From contig NBBA01000012.1 of the NCBI GenBank assembly GCA_002794785.1, positions 1,302,001 to 1,366,000 on the forward strand: a stretch of 64,000 nucleotides of DNA, written 5' to 3'. Below, one piece after another: positions 49,066-61,000 of this stretch. The number at the start of each line of letters is the position of its first letter. Positions within the stretch are counted from its first letter, which is position 1. The stretch comes from Coniferiporia sulphurascens (taxonomy: Eukaryota; Basidiomycota; Agaricomycetes; Hymenochaetales; Hymenochaetaceae). The notes under the pieces are model-generated. The model had not been told where the DNA came from, did no database searches, and saw only the letters and a program-made list of their open reading frames with translations. The position numbers and the translations under genes were made by a program.

Positions 49066-49404
49066 ATGCCTATGCCAACGAGCAACCTCCCAGGAGCCCC
49101 TGCCTCAGACTACCTGGACCTGTATGGTCTCGCTGACACGGCCCCCGCGCATGCGCAAAAGAAGAGTAACACACCCTCTGCCGCGCCATCATCGTCGTCT
49201 TCGACTTTCTCCCTCGCGCGTCTCCTGCAACGCAAAACGCGCGACGCTCCTTCCGCCTCAGCTAATGCAGACCAAAGCGTCAGGCGTCCGTCTGTCGACT
49301 CGCAGCGCACGCTGACTACCCCCGCTGTCGCGGCGCCCCTCAAGGCGAAGGACCATGAGCAGGCTCTCAGTGCACCCCCTTCGAGTCTCCCAAAAGACCA
49401 GTAG
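49066..49404 (+). CDS. KDYE-motif family protein, member 4 (C-terminally truncated)
   Basis: 112 aa, starting MPMPTSNLPGAPASDYLDLYG, homologous to the gene at 31454 along FSLARLLQRKTRDAPS and VDSQRTL. The shared motif begins (KAKDHEQAL) but the YG half is missing, and the protein ends SLPKDQ a few residues on. None of the three frames downstream restores the lost part, so it is probably a truncated or decaying paralog. TATAAAAG lies at 48959-48966, about 100 nt before the ATG. Confidence 0.5.
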   Translation: MPMPTSNLPGAPASDYLDLYGLADTAPAHAQKKSNTPSAAPSSSSSTFSLARLLQRKTRDAPSASANADQSVRRPSVDSQRTLTTPAVAAPLKAKDHEQALSAPPSSLPKDQ

Positions 49405-51720
49405 CGGAGGACGACAGGACTTCCGAATTCTTCCTTTTGCCTTTAATCCATTGGTACGTATACTGCGAAACACAGTCAAGTACATTTTGGCCTTATAGTT
49501 TATTTTTCTCCAGACATCGGACTCGGCTTCTCCCCTATTTTCCTCATATATGTTCTTCGTTTGAAAAGCTGTACCTAAAATAGTAGACTTGTACGGAGTA
49601 AAGTGGTAACACCCTCTCAATAGTCCACCCACGCCATGTTCCCTCTGTGCCTTCCTGTTCTCTCTACTCGCATCCTATGTACAACATCCGAGAGTCGTCG
49701 CTTACTATAATCTATGTAAACCTCTCAACGTCCCGTGGAAAAACTCCACACAAACGCGATTTGCCTCAACCAAGCCAAGTCCAAAATCGTGGCCGCAAAC
49801 GACTACGCTTAAAAGCCTGTTCCATATTTCCGTCATAGGCGTATTCCGTATAGCCTTTAGACTAACCTCTTGGAAACTCGTCCTGGTATGGATATGTTAA
49901 TCCAATTCGAAACAGGGAAGAGATTCCTTTTATTTTTTCGATAATATTCATTATGACGACTAAAACGCTCTTTCTTCTCATCTTCCTCGGCCCTTTGATT
50001 TTCCTTCACATACTCCTGCGGAATTCTTCGACTTTTTTCAATGACTCAGACGCTTGAAAAAAGCACGTCCTAGAGAGTGGCGCAAAGCGCTAATTATAGC
50101 TGATTCACGCGTACGTAGGCCCTTAGCGGAGATCAGTAGATTCCGGGTCAGCGCCTGTAGGGGCGGATCAAGCAACAAGAAAGTTCCGGAGGATGTCTGA
50201 GCTTTCAAAGTACCGCAGACCCAATAGGAGTATCTCCGGACGGTTTATGCAGAAGACTCAAGAAAGAAGAAGAGTACAGTGGATTAAAAAAGCAAAAAGA
50301 CAGTACGGTGACTTCTACAGATCGCAATTATATGAAGTCCAAATTGTTTATCAAAGTTAGATGTAGCGTTGTTTATTAGTTTACGGGGACTATACATCTT
50401 GTGGTCATGCGGATAAGGGACGAGTACATTATGCTTTGTTCTGCTTCGTGTAATTTAACCTGAAGCTAATACAAGTACCCTGCATTAAATTTTTTGGAAG
50501 ATTGAAAGACGTAGCAGGAGCTTGTTTCGTCCTGCAGCGGTGTTAGTAACGGGGAGAAAACTTGTCCGGCAGTAAGCTTCCGGATAATGGGGCACTGGTA
50601 GTAACGAGCGTAAAGAGATAAATAGTGAATATATTGGAACTCACATCTCGAATTGGCAGAGATGGAGAAGAGTGGTGATCCAATCGATAGGATGTCAAAG
50701 GGTTTTTGGCGGTGTCTGTTGAGTTTGCGCATACACAATGTCCCCTGGACGCACTGCAAACACGTACTACTGCAAAAAATTTTGACACATATACCAAAAC
50801 GGCACAACGCACATGCTATGGAGAGCGTCAGGAGCGTCAGCCGTCGCCCACCGCTTTTAATTTCACATCCATACACTCAGTTCTAGGCCTGACTGCGGCG
50901 CATGGTTATCAGCATCCTAGGTGGTCATTGGCAGGTACAATTAAGCGCCAAAAATGAGGTGCGGGGAACGTAAACGCGGAGGCTGTGCAGGAGTTAGAGG
51001 GTAGATCTTCTCGTAGACAAGGAGCAAGCACAGGTAGGGTCTTAGAGATGTTGCAACTTTATTTTTTGTATTCGCCACTACAAGTCTGCCAGTGGAGGGA
51101 GAAATGCCATTCGCTTTTTGTCGTTTGCGGATAACCCTACGCATGAGGATATTACCCCCGCGTTTCGTATCTAAACAGCCACATTTTCTGCACCGTGTGG
51201 GTTTCACCGCCATATGAACCGATATCTCCCGAAGTCTACGGAGCGAATGTAGAGCAGTGTCCGCACTTACGCTCCGGCCTAGGATAATCATCCTAGTCCG
51301 CGTGGAAGTCGACGCTAATCCAGTGCCTTCTGCATGATCGTCGTAACCATAGAGACGAAGTTGTTTTTTGTACGGGAAAACAGAAGACCATGGCCATAGC
51401 AGCTCGAGTCAAGGCTTGAGAATCTATATGTGAGTCAGAGCCTCTAGCATTGATGTTCATGCTTGATTTACTTCCAGACCTATTAGGTACTGACGCGTTT
51501 GGCGCGGCATGCAATTTGAGTGAGTCATGAATGCGGGGGAATCCATTGCTCTATGGGGAATGATTGTCCCCACTATTGTGAGCACAGCTACGGGAGACCT
51601 ACCTGTGCAGATGCGCCGCGTCGCAGGTCCTGGAACGTAGGATTGTCCTAGCTTATAATAGGCAGATATCTCTTTATTAGTGCATAAAATAAAAGAGTAT
51701 GGTTAGGGTTAGATCGGACA
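49405..51720. other. Stretch without a supported gene
   Basis: 2.3 kb with only short frames. The minus-strand frames at 50466-50876 and 50941-51291 are the longest. The latter contains RCRKCGCLDTKRGG but no complete zinc motif. No transposon ends recognised. Confidence 0.4.
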
Positions 51721-51726
51721 ACGACC

Positions 51727-51928
51727 AAAAGAAAAAGCCCATTCAGCCCGAGTGGGCCGAAATGGGACAGGAAAATATTGCGACAGTGCATGAGGCATAA
51801 AACCCCATACAAACCACGGCACCCTCTGCGGACGAGGTCGCCGTGCTATGGACGGTCTCCGTGCCCCGCACCCCCAAGACATGAAGGGGAACGCGCCATC
51901 AAGGTAAGTATGAGTTGTTCAAGTCAAC
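51727..51928 (-). repeat. Inverted dispersed repeat, copy 2
   Basis: Reverse complement of 19686-19905, about 32 kb away, with only a few substitutions and single-base gaps across the central 185 bp. Just outside it GGTTAGGGTTAG (about 51698-51709) mirrors CTAACCCTAACC at copy 1, where the first repeat also ends. The adjoining right side keeps a diverged match (GTAAGTATGAGTTGTTC, CGCACGGACCA). Confidence 0.75.
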
Positions 51929-52602
51929 TGCCCAAACCATTTATAGTTTCGTACGCTGAGCGCACGGACCACATTTTAAGCGACCGATACTCGCACGTAC
52001 GTAAAGTCTTTGTAATCACATTCGACTCTACTTTCTACAACAAGAAAATATCGCGACCGTTTGAGCTTTCCTCCGAGATAGACTGGCATTGATTTCATTC
52101 GTGGCAGTACTGTGCTATATAAATGATGTCGGATCCTTGGGTCATTCTCAGGGTCTTGCGTCCGGCCTACAAACAATACAGCAACCCTGGGGCTTCGCTG
52201 TTTTCTATGTACTTTCCACATGGTACTCCCGTATTCCTGAGGCCCTGCGAGTCAAAATGGCACATCCGGTCAAACTTTCATGAGCGAGCGTATTTCGTTA
52301 ATCAATGTTCTCCAGAATTGAAGCAACTATCTGATGCGCCCAATACCTTGTACTTTTGATTGTGTATTTGTTTCAGGTCAAAGTCCGAGTCATTCGATGG
52401 CACCCCTGGCGGTATTACGTCTTCTTTCTTTTATTGGTTTGGGACCCACGTGAAGCCGGACAGTCTGGCCACTTGTGGACACACAGCACTGCGCGATGCT
52501 GCAATCTCACTGCACCCGCGTCTAGTGCTTTACCGACCTGTAGAAGACGTACAGCATAAAATACGCGTCTTGCCTAGTACCCCCTATTCCTTCTCTTTCT
52601 AA
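51918..52602 (+). pseudogene. Diverged relative of the ORF at 19.1-19.7 kb, plus ORF remains
   Basis: A frame starting MSCSSQLPKPFIVSYAERTDH (51918) resembles the start of the 19704 frame and stops at 52092. Two further open pieces follow in other frames: 52123-52359 (SDPWVILRVLRPAYKQYSNPG) and about 52380-52602 (GGITSSFFYWFGTHVKPDS, CGHTALRDAAISLHPRLVLY). The latter looks protein-like. I could not join the pieces by normal splicing and do not recognise a family. It may be a broken gene or an unsolved multi-exon gene. Confidence 0.3.
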
Positions 52603-53091
52603 CTGGCATCGCAAATTTGTTAATACTCTTCGAACGCCACAAATATCTGCTTTCCTCATAATAGGCCCACTAACGTTTTTGGCCAGACGAGGACAGACGC
52701 GACAAATTGGGATGCGCCGCCGCCGGTCAACTTCCTATTCAGTGATTCAGGTCATGATCGCGCGGCTATCTACTGGACCCTGGAAGTTCTATGCTCCTTA
52801 CTAAACAAAATATACGGAAAACCTTGTAATCCAAAATACAGCTGCGGCTGGGTCAAACAATTCGATGCAGTGTCAGGTAATAGCATCGTACATACGACCC
52901 ACATGAAGCGACGGTCCCTTTATGGCTCACAGTTGCTGCAGCTCACAAATATTTGCAAAATCAGCTTTGTCTATAGAGGGAGGGGGCCTATGAGTATATA
53001 TTTGGCCGACGTCGTCTGTTCTGCTCAGCACTAACAGAGAACGCCCATCCAAAGCAGCCATCCAGCCAATCGAATTATTCACCACACAAGC

Positions 53092-53572
53092 ATGTCTACC
53101 CCGCCTCAACCGAACTCAGAGCTCACCCCACGTCCCCCTTCTCCGTCGCCGTCTGCGGCGAGCATCAGCACCTACGCGTCATCCGCGCCACTCACAGGAA
53201 ACCCGCCGAAGGACTATTCCGCCGCGTTCGGTGCGCTCGCGAGCACGTACGGCTCGTCCGCCGCTATGCCCACGCCTGTCCACGCCTCTCGCAAGGGTAA
53301 AGACGGTGCCCCCAAGCCTCCTGCGTCAAAGTCAAAGAGGTCCTTGAGAGAGCGCCTCTTCCCCTCAAGCTCGAGCTCAGTCACGCTACCGACCTCGACC
53401 CCTGCCGCTGATATAGCGACTGAGTCTACCTCTAAGGTTCCCCAGGCGGTGCCTGCTAAGCAAGGAGAAGCTTGTACGTTTCAATTATTTTACGCACGTC
53501 GATGCATGGCTAATTATCACGACAGCGGCGACTCTTGGAGATGCTGCTAGTGAGGGAAAGGGACAGGCGTAA
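53092..53572 (+). CDS. KDYE-motif family protein, member 5
   Basis: Two exons (53092-53473 and 53526-53572, intron 52 nt) give 142 aa. It begins with a Pro/Ser-rich segment (TPRPPSPSPSAASIST). The family motif PPKDYSAAFGALASTYGSSA sits near residues 42-60, then a basic region (KSKRSLRERLFPSSSSS), and the second exon gives an acidic end (LGDAASEGKGQA). TATATA at 52995-53000 lies about 95 nt before the ATG. Function unknown. Confidence 0.65.
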
Positions 53573-54734
53573 TTACGTTATGAAGTCCTTAGAACCTCAG
53601 ATTTGAAGTTAACAGTCTATAGTTTCCCCTTCCCCCTTCTTCCAAAGTGCTACCCGAGGATTATTGTTTTTTCCTTCTTACTCCGGGTTGCCGAAGTTGC
53701 GGTTGTTTTTTTAACTCAGGAAATCATTTAAAACGCGATTTCACAAACATAACTATAACATTAAATTGGATAACAGAGTATACACCGTCTTGGGCCAATG
53801 TCCTACGGTACTTGAACTTATTGAGATCCGTCGCTTCTCCTTTGTACAATTAACAGATAGTCATGGAAAGAATATTTGATTTTGATTTTATGAGAACCAT
53901 ACCCTTTCTGAATTCTGGATGGAGCCTGAAAAGACGCCTAGTTCGAGTATTAAAAAAATTTGGTCCTATGCCACAGGACTTATACACGGTTTTAAGCGTA
54001 CTCTTAATGGGTAACAAATGATCGAGGCTCCAATGTCCACCCCTTTTCTATCGGGTTGACGATTTCATCCGGCTGATGTACTCACGGACACCTCCGACGA
54101 CCACGGCCAATTCAAGAAACTCAATTTCCATTTCTGGGCCCAGATGTCGATCTCGTGCTCCAGTCCTGTTCCCGCTTTCGCCACAACACGTTGACTCATG
54201 AACTGTAATGAACTCGTAAATTCACCCTTTGAGTAAATATTCCCCAATGCAGCGGAGATCGACGCACAAATGTCGCCCATGCTGAACGAATACAGCAAGT
54301 GGGAAAATACAGCATAAACTGCGGGACGTTCGATCGGTTCCATAAATGCAACCTTAGAAGAATTTCTATCAACTCTCGGAAATTGTCGCCGAAGGTGCAC
54401 CGCTGCAACTATCGGCAGTACCGAGTCTATAGGAAGGAAGTCCTAGAAGCATCGCATTAGAGGTGAAGTTTTTCAAGACCAGCTCCAGGAGCGTCTTGAA
54501 CCCAAAACCGTGAGCGCTGGGCGAGTTAACTAGGGACAGACCAAATGGCTAGGTGTTAGCACGTAATATGGCCCGGGATGAATTTTATCATTGGAAGGGG
54601 ATATGACTATTTCCCTACAACTCGGGTCCATCTGATTGCTCACAGCAGCTGAATTCCACAAACGGTACGAAAAGTGTAGTATTCAATATTTAAAAAAAAT
54701 TCCCCTAAAATTAAGTTATTAATTTTGCTGGCCA
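53573..54734. other. Stretch without a supported gene
   Basis: A minus-strand frame at 54065-54400 looks somewhat protein-like (RVVAKAGTGLEHEIDIWAQ, SFSMGDICASISAALGN), but I find no exons to join and no family. The right end is the 3' flank of ILV3. Confidence 0.4.
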
Positions 54735-56861
54735 TCAAGCATCCGTAACACAACCGTGGCTTGCGTCCGAAACGGTCTTGATGTACTTGTACAGCGCGCC
54801 CTGGCGGACCTTCAGCGGCGGCACTACCCACTCCTTACGCCGCTTCGCAAGCTCCTTGTCGGAGACCCGGATGTCGAGCGTGTTGTTGATTGCATCGATG
54901 TGAATGATGTCGCCGTCACGCACGAGAGCGATGGGCCCGCCCTCCTGTGCCTCGGGGACGACATGGCCAATGACGAATCCATGCGAGCCGCCACTGAAAC
55001 GGCCGTCCGTAAGACAGGCGACGTCCTGCCCAAGACCGGCGCCCATGATAAGACTCGTTGGCTTGAGCATCTCGAGCATGCCGGGGCCTCCCTTCGGGCC
55101 AAGGTAGCGCAGTACGATGACGGTCTTCTCGCCCTTCTTGAATGTGCCTTGCTCAACGGCACGCACGAAGTCTTCCTCGGCGTCGAATGCGCGTGCGGTG
55201 CCCGTGAAGCTGAGGCCCTCCTTGCCTGTGATCTTGGCGACAGCGCCGCCTGGGGCGAGGTTACCGCGCAAGATACGGATATGACCAGTCTCCTTGATTG
55301 GCTTGTCCAGCGGCCGAATGACATCCTGCGTTGCCGAGAGCTCGCCATACTTTTGTGTCCATCGGTCGAGGTTCTCACCCAATGTCTTTCCGGTCACCGT
55401 CAGCGTGTTGCCGTCAATCAGCTTGTTTTTGAGTAGATATGATAAAACGGCTGTTTTTAATTTAGTCACATGGTCACAACTGCAAAATGAAGAAAGGGGC
55501 TTACTCGGAATACCGCCGATCTTGTACACGTCTTCCATTACATATTTGCCGCTCGGCTTGAGGTCGGCTAAGAAGGGAATCCTATCAGACACGGACTGGA
55601 AGTCGTCGACTGTGAGCTTGATGTTGACCGAGGCGGCGATAGCTATAAGATGTAGCACAGCATTCGTTGAGCCTCCAAGCACCATGGTAAGTACCATCGC
55701 GTTCTCAAACGCCGCACGAGTCATGATGGCGCGGGGAAGAATGTTTTCTTCAAGCAGAAGGCGCATAGCGGCGCCTACCGCGTCACATTCGGCGAGCTTG
55801 TCGGGGTACTCGGCCGGGAATGACGACGAGCCGGGGAGGGACATGCCAAGCGCCTCCGCTGCGCTCGCCATTGTGTTTGCAGTGTACATACCACCACATG
55901 CTCCAGCGCCTGGGCACGCGTTCCTGATTGTGTTAAACCGCTCCTCCTCGGCTTCCGGTGTGCGCCCGTCCTGTAGGTATTTTCCGTACGCCTGGAAAGC
56001 GGATACGATGTCCAGTTGAGGTGCACCGGCGCAAGACCCCGGGCGGATAGTTCCACCATATACCATTAAACCAGGACGGTTGAGACGTCCCACTATAAGA
56101 TTTTTCAGCACGGAAGCAATCAAGTCCCCCAGGTGCACTCACATCCCATGAGAACACCTGGCATGTTCTTGTCGCATCCGGGTACGACGACCATGCCATC
56201 AAGCCAATGACCGCCCGCGGCGGTCTCAACCTGGTCTGCAATGAGGTCGCGCGATTGGAGCGAGTAACTCATCCCACGCGTACCCATGCTGATACCATCG
56301 CTAACGCCAACGGTACCGAACTGGTAACCGATGAGACCCGCGTCCACAAGCGACTTTTTTATACGTTGGCCAAGGCCGAGAATGTGCTTATTGCATCTGA
56401 GAGAAATGATAGAGTTAAAGAATGCCGACTCGTTTGGAAAGTGAAAGACCATACGGGTTGCCCTCATACCTAATTTAATTGTCAGAAATAACTTGCAGCA
56501 AATCAGATGATTACTGACCATACGCTAGCGACACCCACCATAGCCTTCTCCAAATCCTCTTCTGACTCCACACCGTCTGTCGCGTACAGCATAGCCTGGG
56601 CAGCCCAGTAAAGCTCACTGTTTAACACTTATTAAATCCAGCGCGTACCTTTAGTTCAAATCAGCAAGGGAAAAAGATAGCTCAATCATCGAATAAGCAT
56701 ACCTGACTAGCACCTTGGTCTTTTGGCCTCGTAATAGTACGGCTGTACCTGTTCAGTACAGGTTTTCCGTCGCGTGCGCATGCCGAGGAGCTCAGAGCTC
56801 TCCGTGCAGCTCTTTGCGTCGTGCGCTTGGAGATAATGGTCGAGCGTGACGCGAAGGACAT
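54735..56861 (-). CDS. ILV3: Dihydroxy-acid dehydratase, mitochondrial
   Basis: ILV3 carries out the third common step of valine and isoleucine synthesis, dehydrating 2,3-dihydroxy acids to 2-oxo acids with a [2Fe-2S] cluster in mitochondria. The first exon (start 56861) encodes a basic, Ser/Thr-rich targeting peptide ([20 protein letters not shown]). Then come [90 protein letters not shown] and [17 protein letters not shown]. The three cluster cysteines are present (NPCN, PGCDKN, GACGG). It ends HGCVTDA at TGA 54735. At least five introns. It is divergent from the gene at 57052 across 190 bp. Confidence 0.95.
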
Positions 56862-57051
56862 TCTTGAATGTGGTTGGATCGTCCGCCGCTGTTTTGCACG
56901 TCGTCGAAAGTAGTTCGGCCGACGCTGACCTGACTCGAAATCTGCTAATCCTTAATGGCTGAAGCCGTGGGATCCACTTTCCTTTTGTGGTTGATGACGT
57001 TTTATTATTTAGGCCCAGCGCCTCGCCTCAGGCTCGAGTCCAGGGGTGACA
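56862..57051. promoter_or_regulatory. Shared divergent promoter of ILV3 and a small membrane-protein gene
   Basis: Only 190 bp separates the start codons on opposite strands. No clear TATA box or GCN4-type TGACTCA site is seen; a near match, TGACTCG, lies at about 56931. The call rests on geometry. Confidence 0.5.
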
Positions 57052-57722
57052 ATGGACGACCTACGCAAAAGAGTACCATTCAAATTCAACGCAGAGGACA
57101 GTCGCGAGGAGAATAATCCAGTGCTTGATGAGCAGGGTAAGTAACTATAGTAGTAAAGGCTCTTACACTTACTTAGGTCTTCTTATCTTTAGAACAAGAG
57201 GAATTGATATCGGGTCTCCGTAATGAGGCTGAGAAGGCGAACAAAGGCTTTTTAAGAGCCTTACAAGTGCTCTCAAGCTTGTCGTGTTTTATGTGAGCGC
57301 ATGCTCGCATAAATCCGTGTAGCTGATATTTATAGTGTCCCCCCTAAAGGCACATTATATTTTTCTTTGACTTGACGCTTCTCCGCGAGCCTCCTATCGT
57401 CTTGGCCCGACTTTTTGTGCTCATACAAGTACTCGTGCATGCCAGACTGTTGTTCCTGCTTACCCCGATGGCAGATACCACATTCCACCAGCTTGTCCGA
57501 AATATCCCACAAGTATTTTTTTCAACGCCGTTGTTTTTTGCTGTGTCTTGTCTTGCACCATTAGCCTCCGTCACATCGAGAAAGAATTGGCAACAGACTG
57601 GGTGGTGGAGTGTTGCCCCTCTGATGTTGTGTGTAGTGCAGGTGGTCCTACACTGGATGAAGGAGGGCGATGAGCATATAGGGGAGCTAGAGACGCTCAG
57701 GTATGACGCTAAAGGTGCTTGA
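57052..57722 (+). CDS. Small multi-pass membrane protein of unknown function
   Basis: Three exons (57052-57136, 57193-57292, 57350-57722) join in frame to 185 aa. A charged N-terminus (MDDLRKRVPFKFNAEDSREE, QEELISGLRNEAEKANKG) precedes about four hydrophobic helices: VLSSLSCFMHIIFFF, PPIVLARLFVLIQVLVHARLLFLL, IPQVFFSTPLFFAVSCLAPL and VAPLMLCVVQVVLHWM. The end is acidic. I do not recognise the family. The exon 2/3 join uses the acceptor CCTAAAG at 57349, the only one that keeps the frame open into the hydrophobic part. Confidence 0.6.
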
Positions 57723-58059
57723 AAGCATGAGCGTTGACCAACAGTATTAGTGTTGTACTGAATATTATATGATTCATCCCCTTCTCGATCTGTGCGGATG
57801 AAGTAATGGTTCACATTCGTATTTATTTAGATCTAAGGAAACAAAGACTTAGGCAAGGATACAATTATTAGAGCGAAGCTAAGAAAAGTATAGGCGATAG
57901 ATAGACTTCGGGTGAAAGTCTTTCTGCTAGAGTAATTTACGAATAACTCAGAAATAAAAATTCATTGCGCCTATGCGGAGGGGGATTACGAAAGTGGGAA
58001 GAAAGGGAAGAAGAGATGTGAAGATGCGCGCCCACAGCCGCCGGAACACATTCAAGGCG

Positions 58060-61000
58060 TTACTCATCGTCGGCGAGCTCGTCCAGTTCATTGTCGTTAT
58101 TTTTCTCGTTCATTTGTTGTTGAGCACTCGAGGAACCTGCCTCGCGTATCTCGCCTTCCTCGAGCTCATAGTTGTTCTCTTGGCGGTCGACCTTGGCGCG
58201 CTTCGCTGCACGTCTGCGCCCCGAGCGCCTCTTCGGCTCACCCTCACTGGAGCTCGGCCCACTCGACAGTGCGCTCACTTTTCGAGCAGTGGTGACAGTC
58301 GGCGACTCTCCTGCCCTACCCCCAGTGCCAGACCCACCGGCCATACCGATATCGACTGGATCTATAACGTCGGCGCCGGAGAACATCGGCGACTGACCGG
58401 GGAAAAACAACTCAGTGCCAAATCCATGTGGCGAGTTATGCACATAGAACGACATCGGTGTAGGCGAGTACGGGGCTAATGGGTGTGTTGAGGGCTGAAG
58501 AGGCGACAGGAGGGACGATAGGCCGCCAGGTCGCGGGGGCGACACCAAATCGAGAGCAGAGGGCAGGAAAAGTTCAGTATTTGCCGTCGACGAAAATCCG
58601 GAGAGATACCTCTGCGTGGGCGTGCCAAGGCTGTACTCCGTGATACCTGATACCTGTGTCGGCGGTGTCCTAGGTGTCTCTGAGTGCGACTGCGACTGCC
58701 GCCCTGCGGTCAGCACCTCCCCCGCCTGCTCTGGCGTCTGCGAAGGGGTCTGTGAAGAAGTCTGCGACTGGGCTTTCCCTTTCCCCTTGCCCTTCGACTG
58801 CCTTCTGTCTGACCCCGACGATGCAACTGCCTCAATCGCTTTGTTGGTCTTCTTCGGGCGAGCCATGACGGCCTTTTGTTTTTTGCCAGGGCCACGGCGC
58901 CGCACTTCGTTAATGTACGTGCATGCTTCGTTACGCTTGCTGCAGTTCTTGCACGATGGGCGCATGCCGTCGCAGCGCATCTTCCGTTCTAAAAAATACA
59001 GATTAAATATGGTCCTATGTTGACAGACAGCTGAACATACTTCTGCAAAAATCGCAGGCCACTTCTATCTTAACGCGCGGTGCTCGCCTTCCTGTTCGAC
59101 CTTGCTCGGGCGCTGCGCCAAGTACGAACTCCGGACCATCGTAATCATCGTCATCGTCATCATCTTCGTCTTCCTCAGCTTCTTGTCCGGGTGCATCCTC
59201 AGGAGCGCTGGGGCCGACACTCCCCTGCTTGCCTGTATCCTTGCCTTTTCCCTTCGCCTTTCCCCTCTTCTTTTCAAGGGGGCGCGATGAGGGTCCAGCT
59301 ACTGGCGGGGAAGCAGACTTTCCACCTACTTCGTCTAGCAATTGTGGCCGTATAGAAGGCTCTATGCGCCGAGACGCGGATGGAATCGGGGGCGAAGCGG
59401 ACGGCGCGCCGGCAGGTGGCCCGCGAGGTGCTAAGGATCCTTCATCAGAGGCGACGTTGTGTGCACTTCGTCCACGTCCTGGGAAGACAGCAGGTTCGAG
59501 GACTGTTCTGGTCCCCGACCTTGACGTAGATGTGGATGCCTGCAAGTTTTCCCGACTACGGTCCCTTCCCGATCTGACCTTTCTACCTCTGCTGGTCTCT
59601 GTCGCTGCCGTCGGCCTGCCTCCCGGAGTAGGCAATGGTAACATCGGTTGGTCGAACACTTCGCCCTCAGAACCCACCGTGCGGACGCGCTTCGCTGCGG
59701 GTGGAGAATCACGATGGGCGGTGTCGACCTGTGTTGTCCACGGCAGAGGCGCTTGCGGTGCCAGAGGGGGTGCTTCAGGTGGATAGGGATATCGGACATG
59801 CATATCATCGCTCAGAGTGCTCTGTGTTCTGTGTTGTTGCAAGGCTGAAGCTGAAGTCGGTGCTAATGTGCGGGATGAGTCGCTGCCGGCCACAGGAATT
59901 TCCGACAATGCCTCTACTCCATGCCGTTCGAACGGCGAAGCAAGCGCATATCCTGGCGCTGGTGCATCAGACGGCTGGTGCCTCAGTTCTTGTCCCTGCT
60001 CTTGTCCCTGGACTACTGGCTGATCGAATATTTGCTCTTGCTGAGCCCGGTCAATAGGGTGTCGAACTTCCGAGAGCATCCGCAGCGGTGGAAGGAGCCC
60101 GCCTGATCTGCTGATGGGAGCAGTTTGCGGGAGGTCTTGTCGCGGACTGCGCTGGACCGAGCGAAGACCTGAGGACGCCCCATATGCCGGAGAGTATCGC
60201 CCTCCCGAATACGCACGTTCATCACTCACCGCAGGAAAGGTGTAACTTCTATATGGCGGATGTGGTGACTGCGACAGCTGTGACGGTGCGACCGGAGAAA
60301 GCGTGTAGGCACTCGTAAATTTGGCCTGAGGTGCAGCACTTGAGCTTAGCGGGATCGACTGGTGGGCGTACCGCGCCTCCTCTCTGACTTCATGCTGGGG
60401 GGCTGTGAAGTGTAAGAAACCGGTTTAAGAAATCACGCAGCATGAGCTTCTGGGAAAACGATACATACTAGGTAGGGAATATGCAGAATACCTTGGGAGG
60501 GACGTGGGTGACGAACTTCGCGAGTCCGCTCTCGGGGTTTCGCTTGTTTTTGTGCTCGGGTACGCATAGACTGGCTGGCGAGTCGATCTGCGCGACGGGC
60601 CTGCACCACTTGTACTGGGTAATCTGCTGGACGGCCTGTTATTCCCAAAATCTGCTGTAATAATGAGATAACAAAAACAACATTAGCGTTGCCCAACAAA
60701 AAACAGGATCAATCCAAATATGCCGCCTCTACAGGAAATTTCTACAAGAAATTAGGAAGTGTAATACTCACTGTCTATCGAAGTACGTGTCTCAGAATGG
60801 CGATGATATGCTTATAAACGGAAGTCAGCCTCTCTAGAAGCGATTGTATCTCGCGTAACGAAAGACTTACAGTGGTAATCGGTATCGGTGCCGCCGGAAG
60901 CCGATCTTTGTCCGGGTGACAAGTCCGACGCCTGCCGAGGCTCTGGATTATCTTTGGTTATCGCAAAACAATTTCAGCGAGATGAGCATGGACGTCTAAG

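Noticed and set aside
51698..51712. GGTTAGGGTTAG as telomere repeat
   Set aside because: Fewer than three repeat units, internal to the chromosome, and mirrored at the 19.9-kb repeat copy. It is part of that repeat's edge.
54824..55378. 184-codon minus-strand frame
   Set aside because: Arg/Ser-rich out-of-frame shadow of ILV3.
54756..55436. 226-codon plus-strand frame
   Set aside because: Antisense to ILV3, whose motifs are unmistakable on the minus strand.
60433..60699. Separate minus-strand protein of 88 codons
   Set aside because: It is an out-of-phase reading of an internal exon of the Zn2Cys6 gene. The in-phase reading is Ser/Pro-rich and joins both neighbouring exons.
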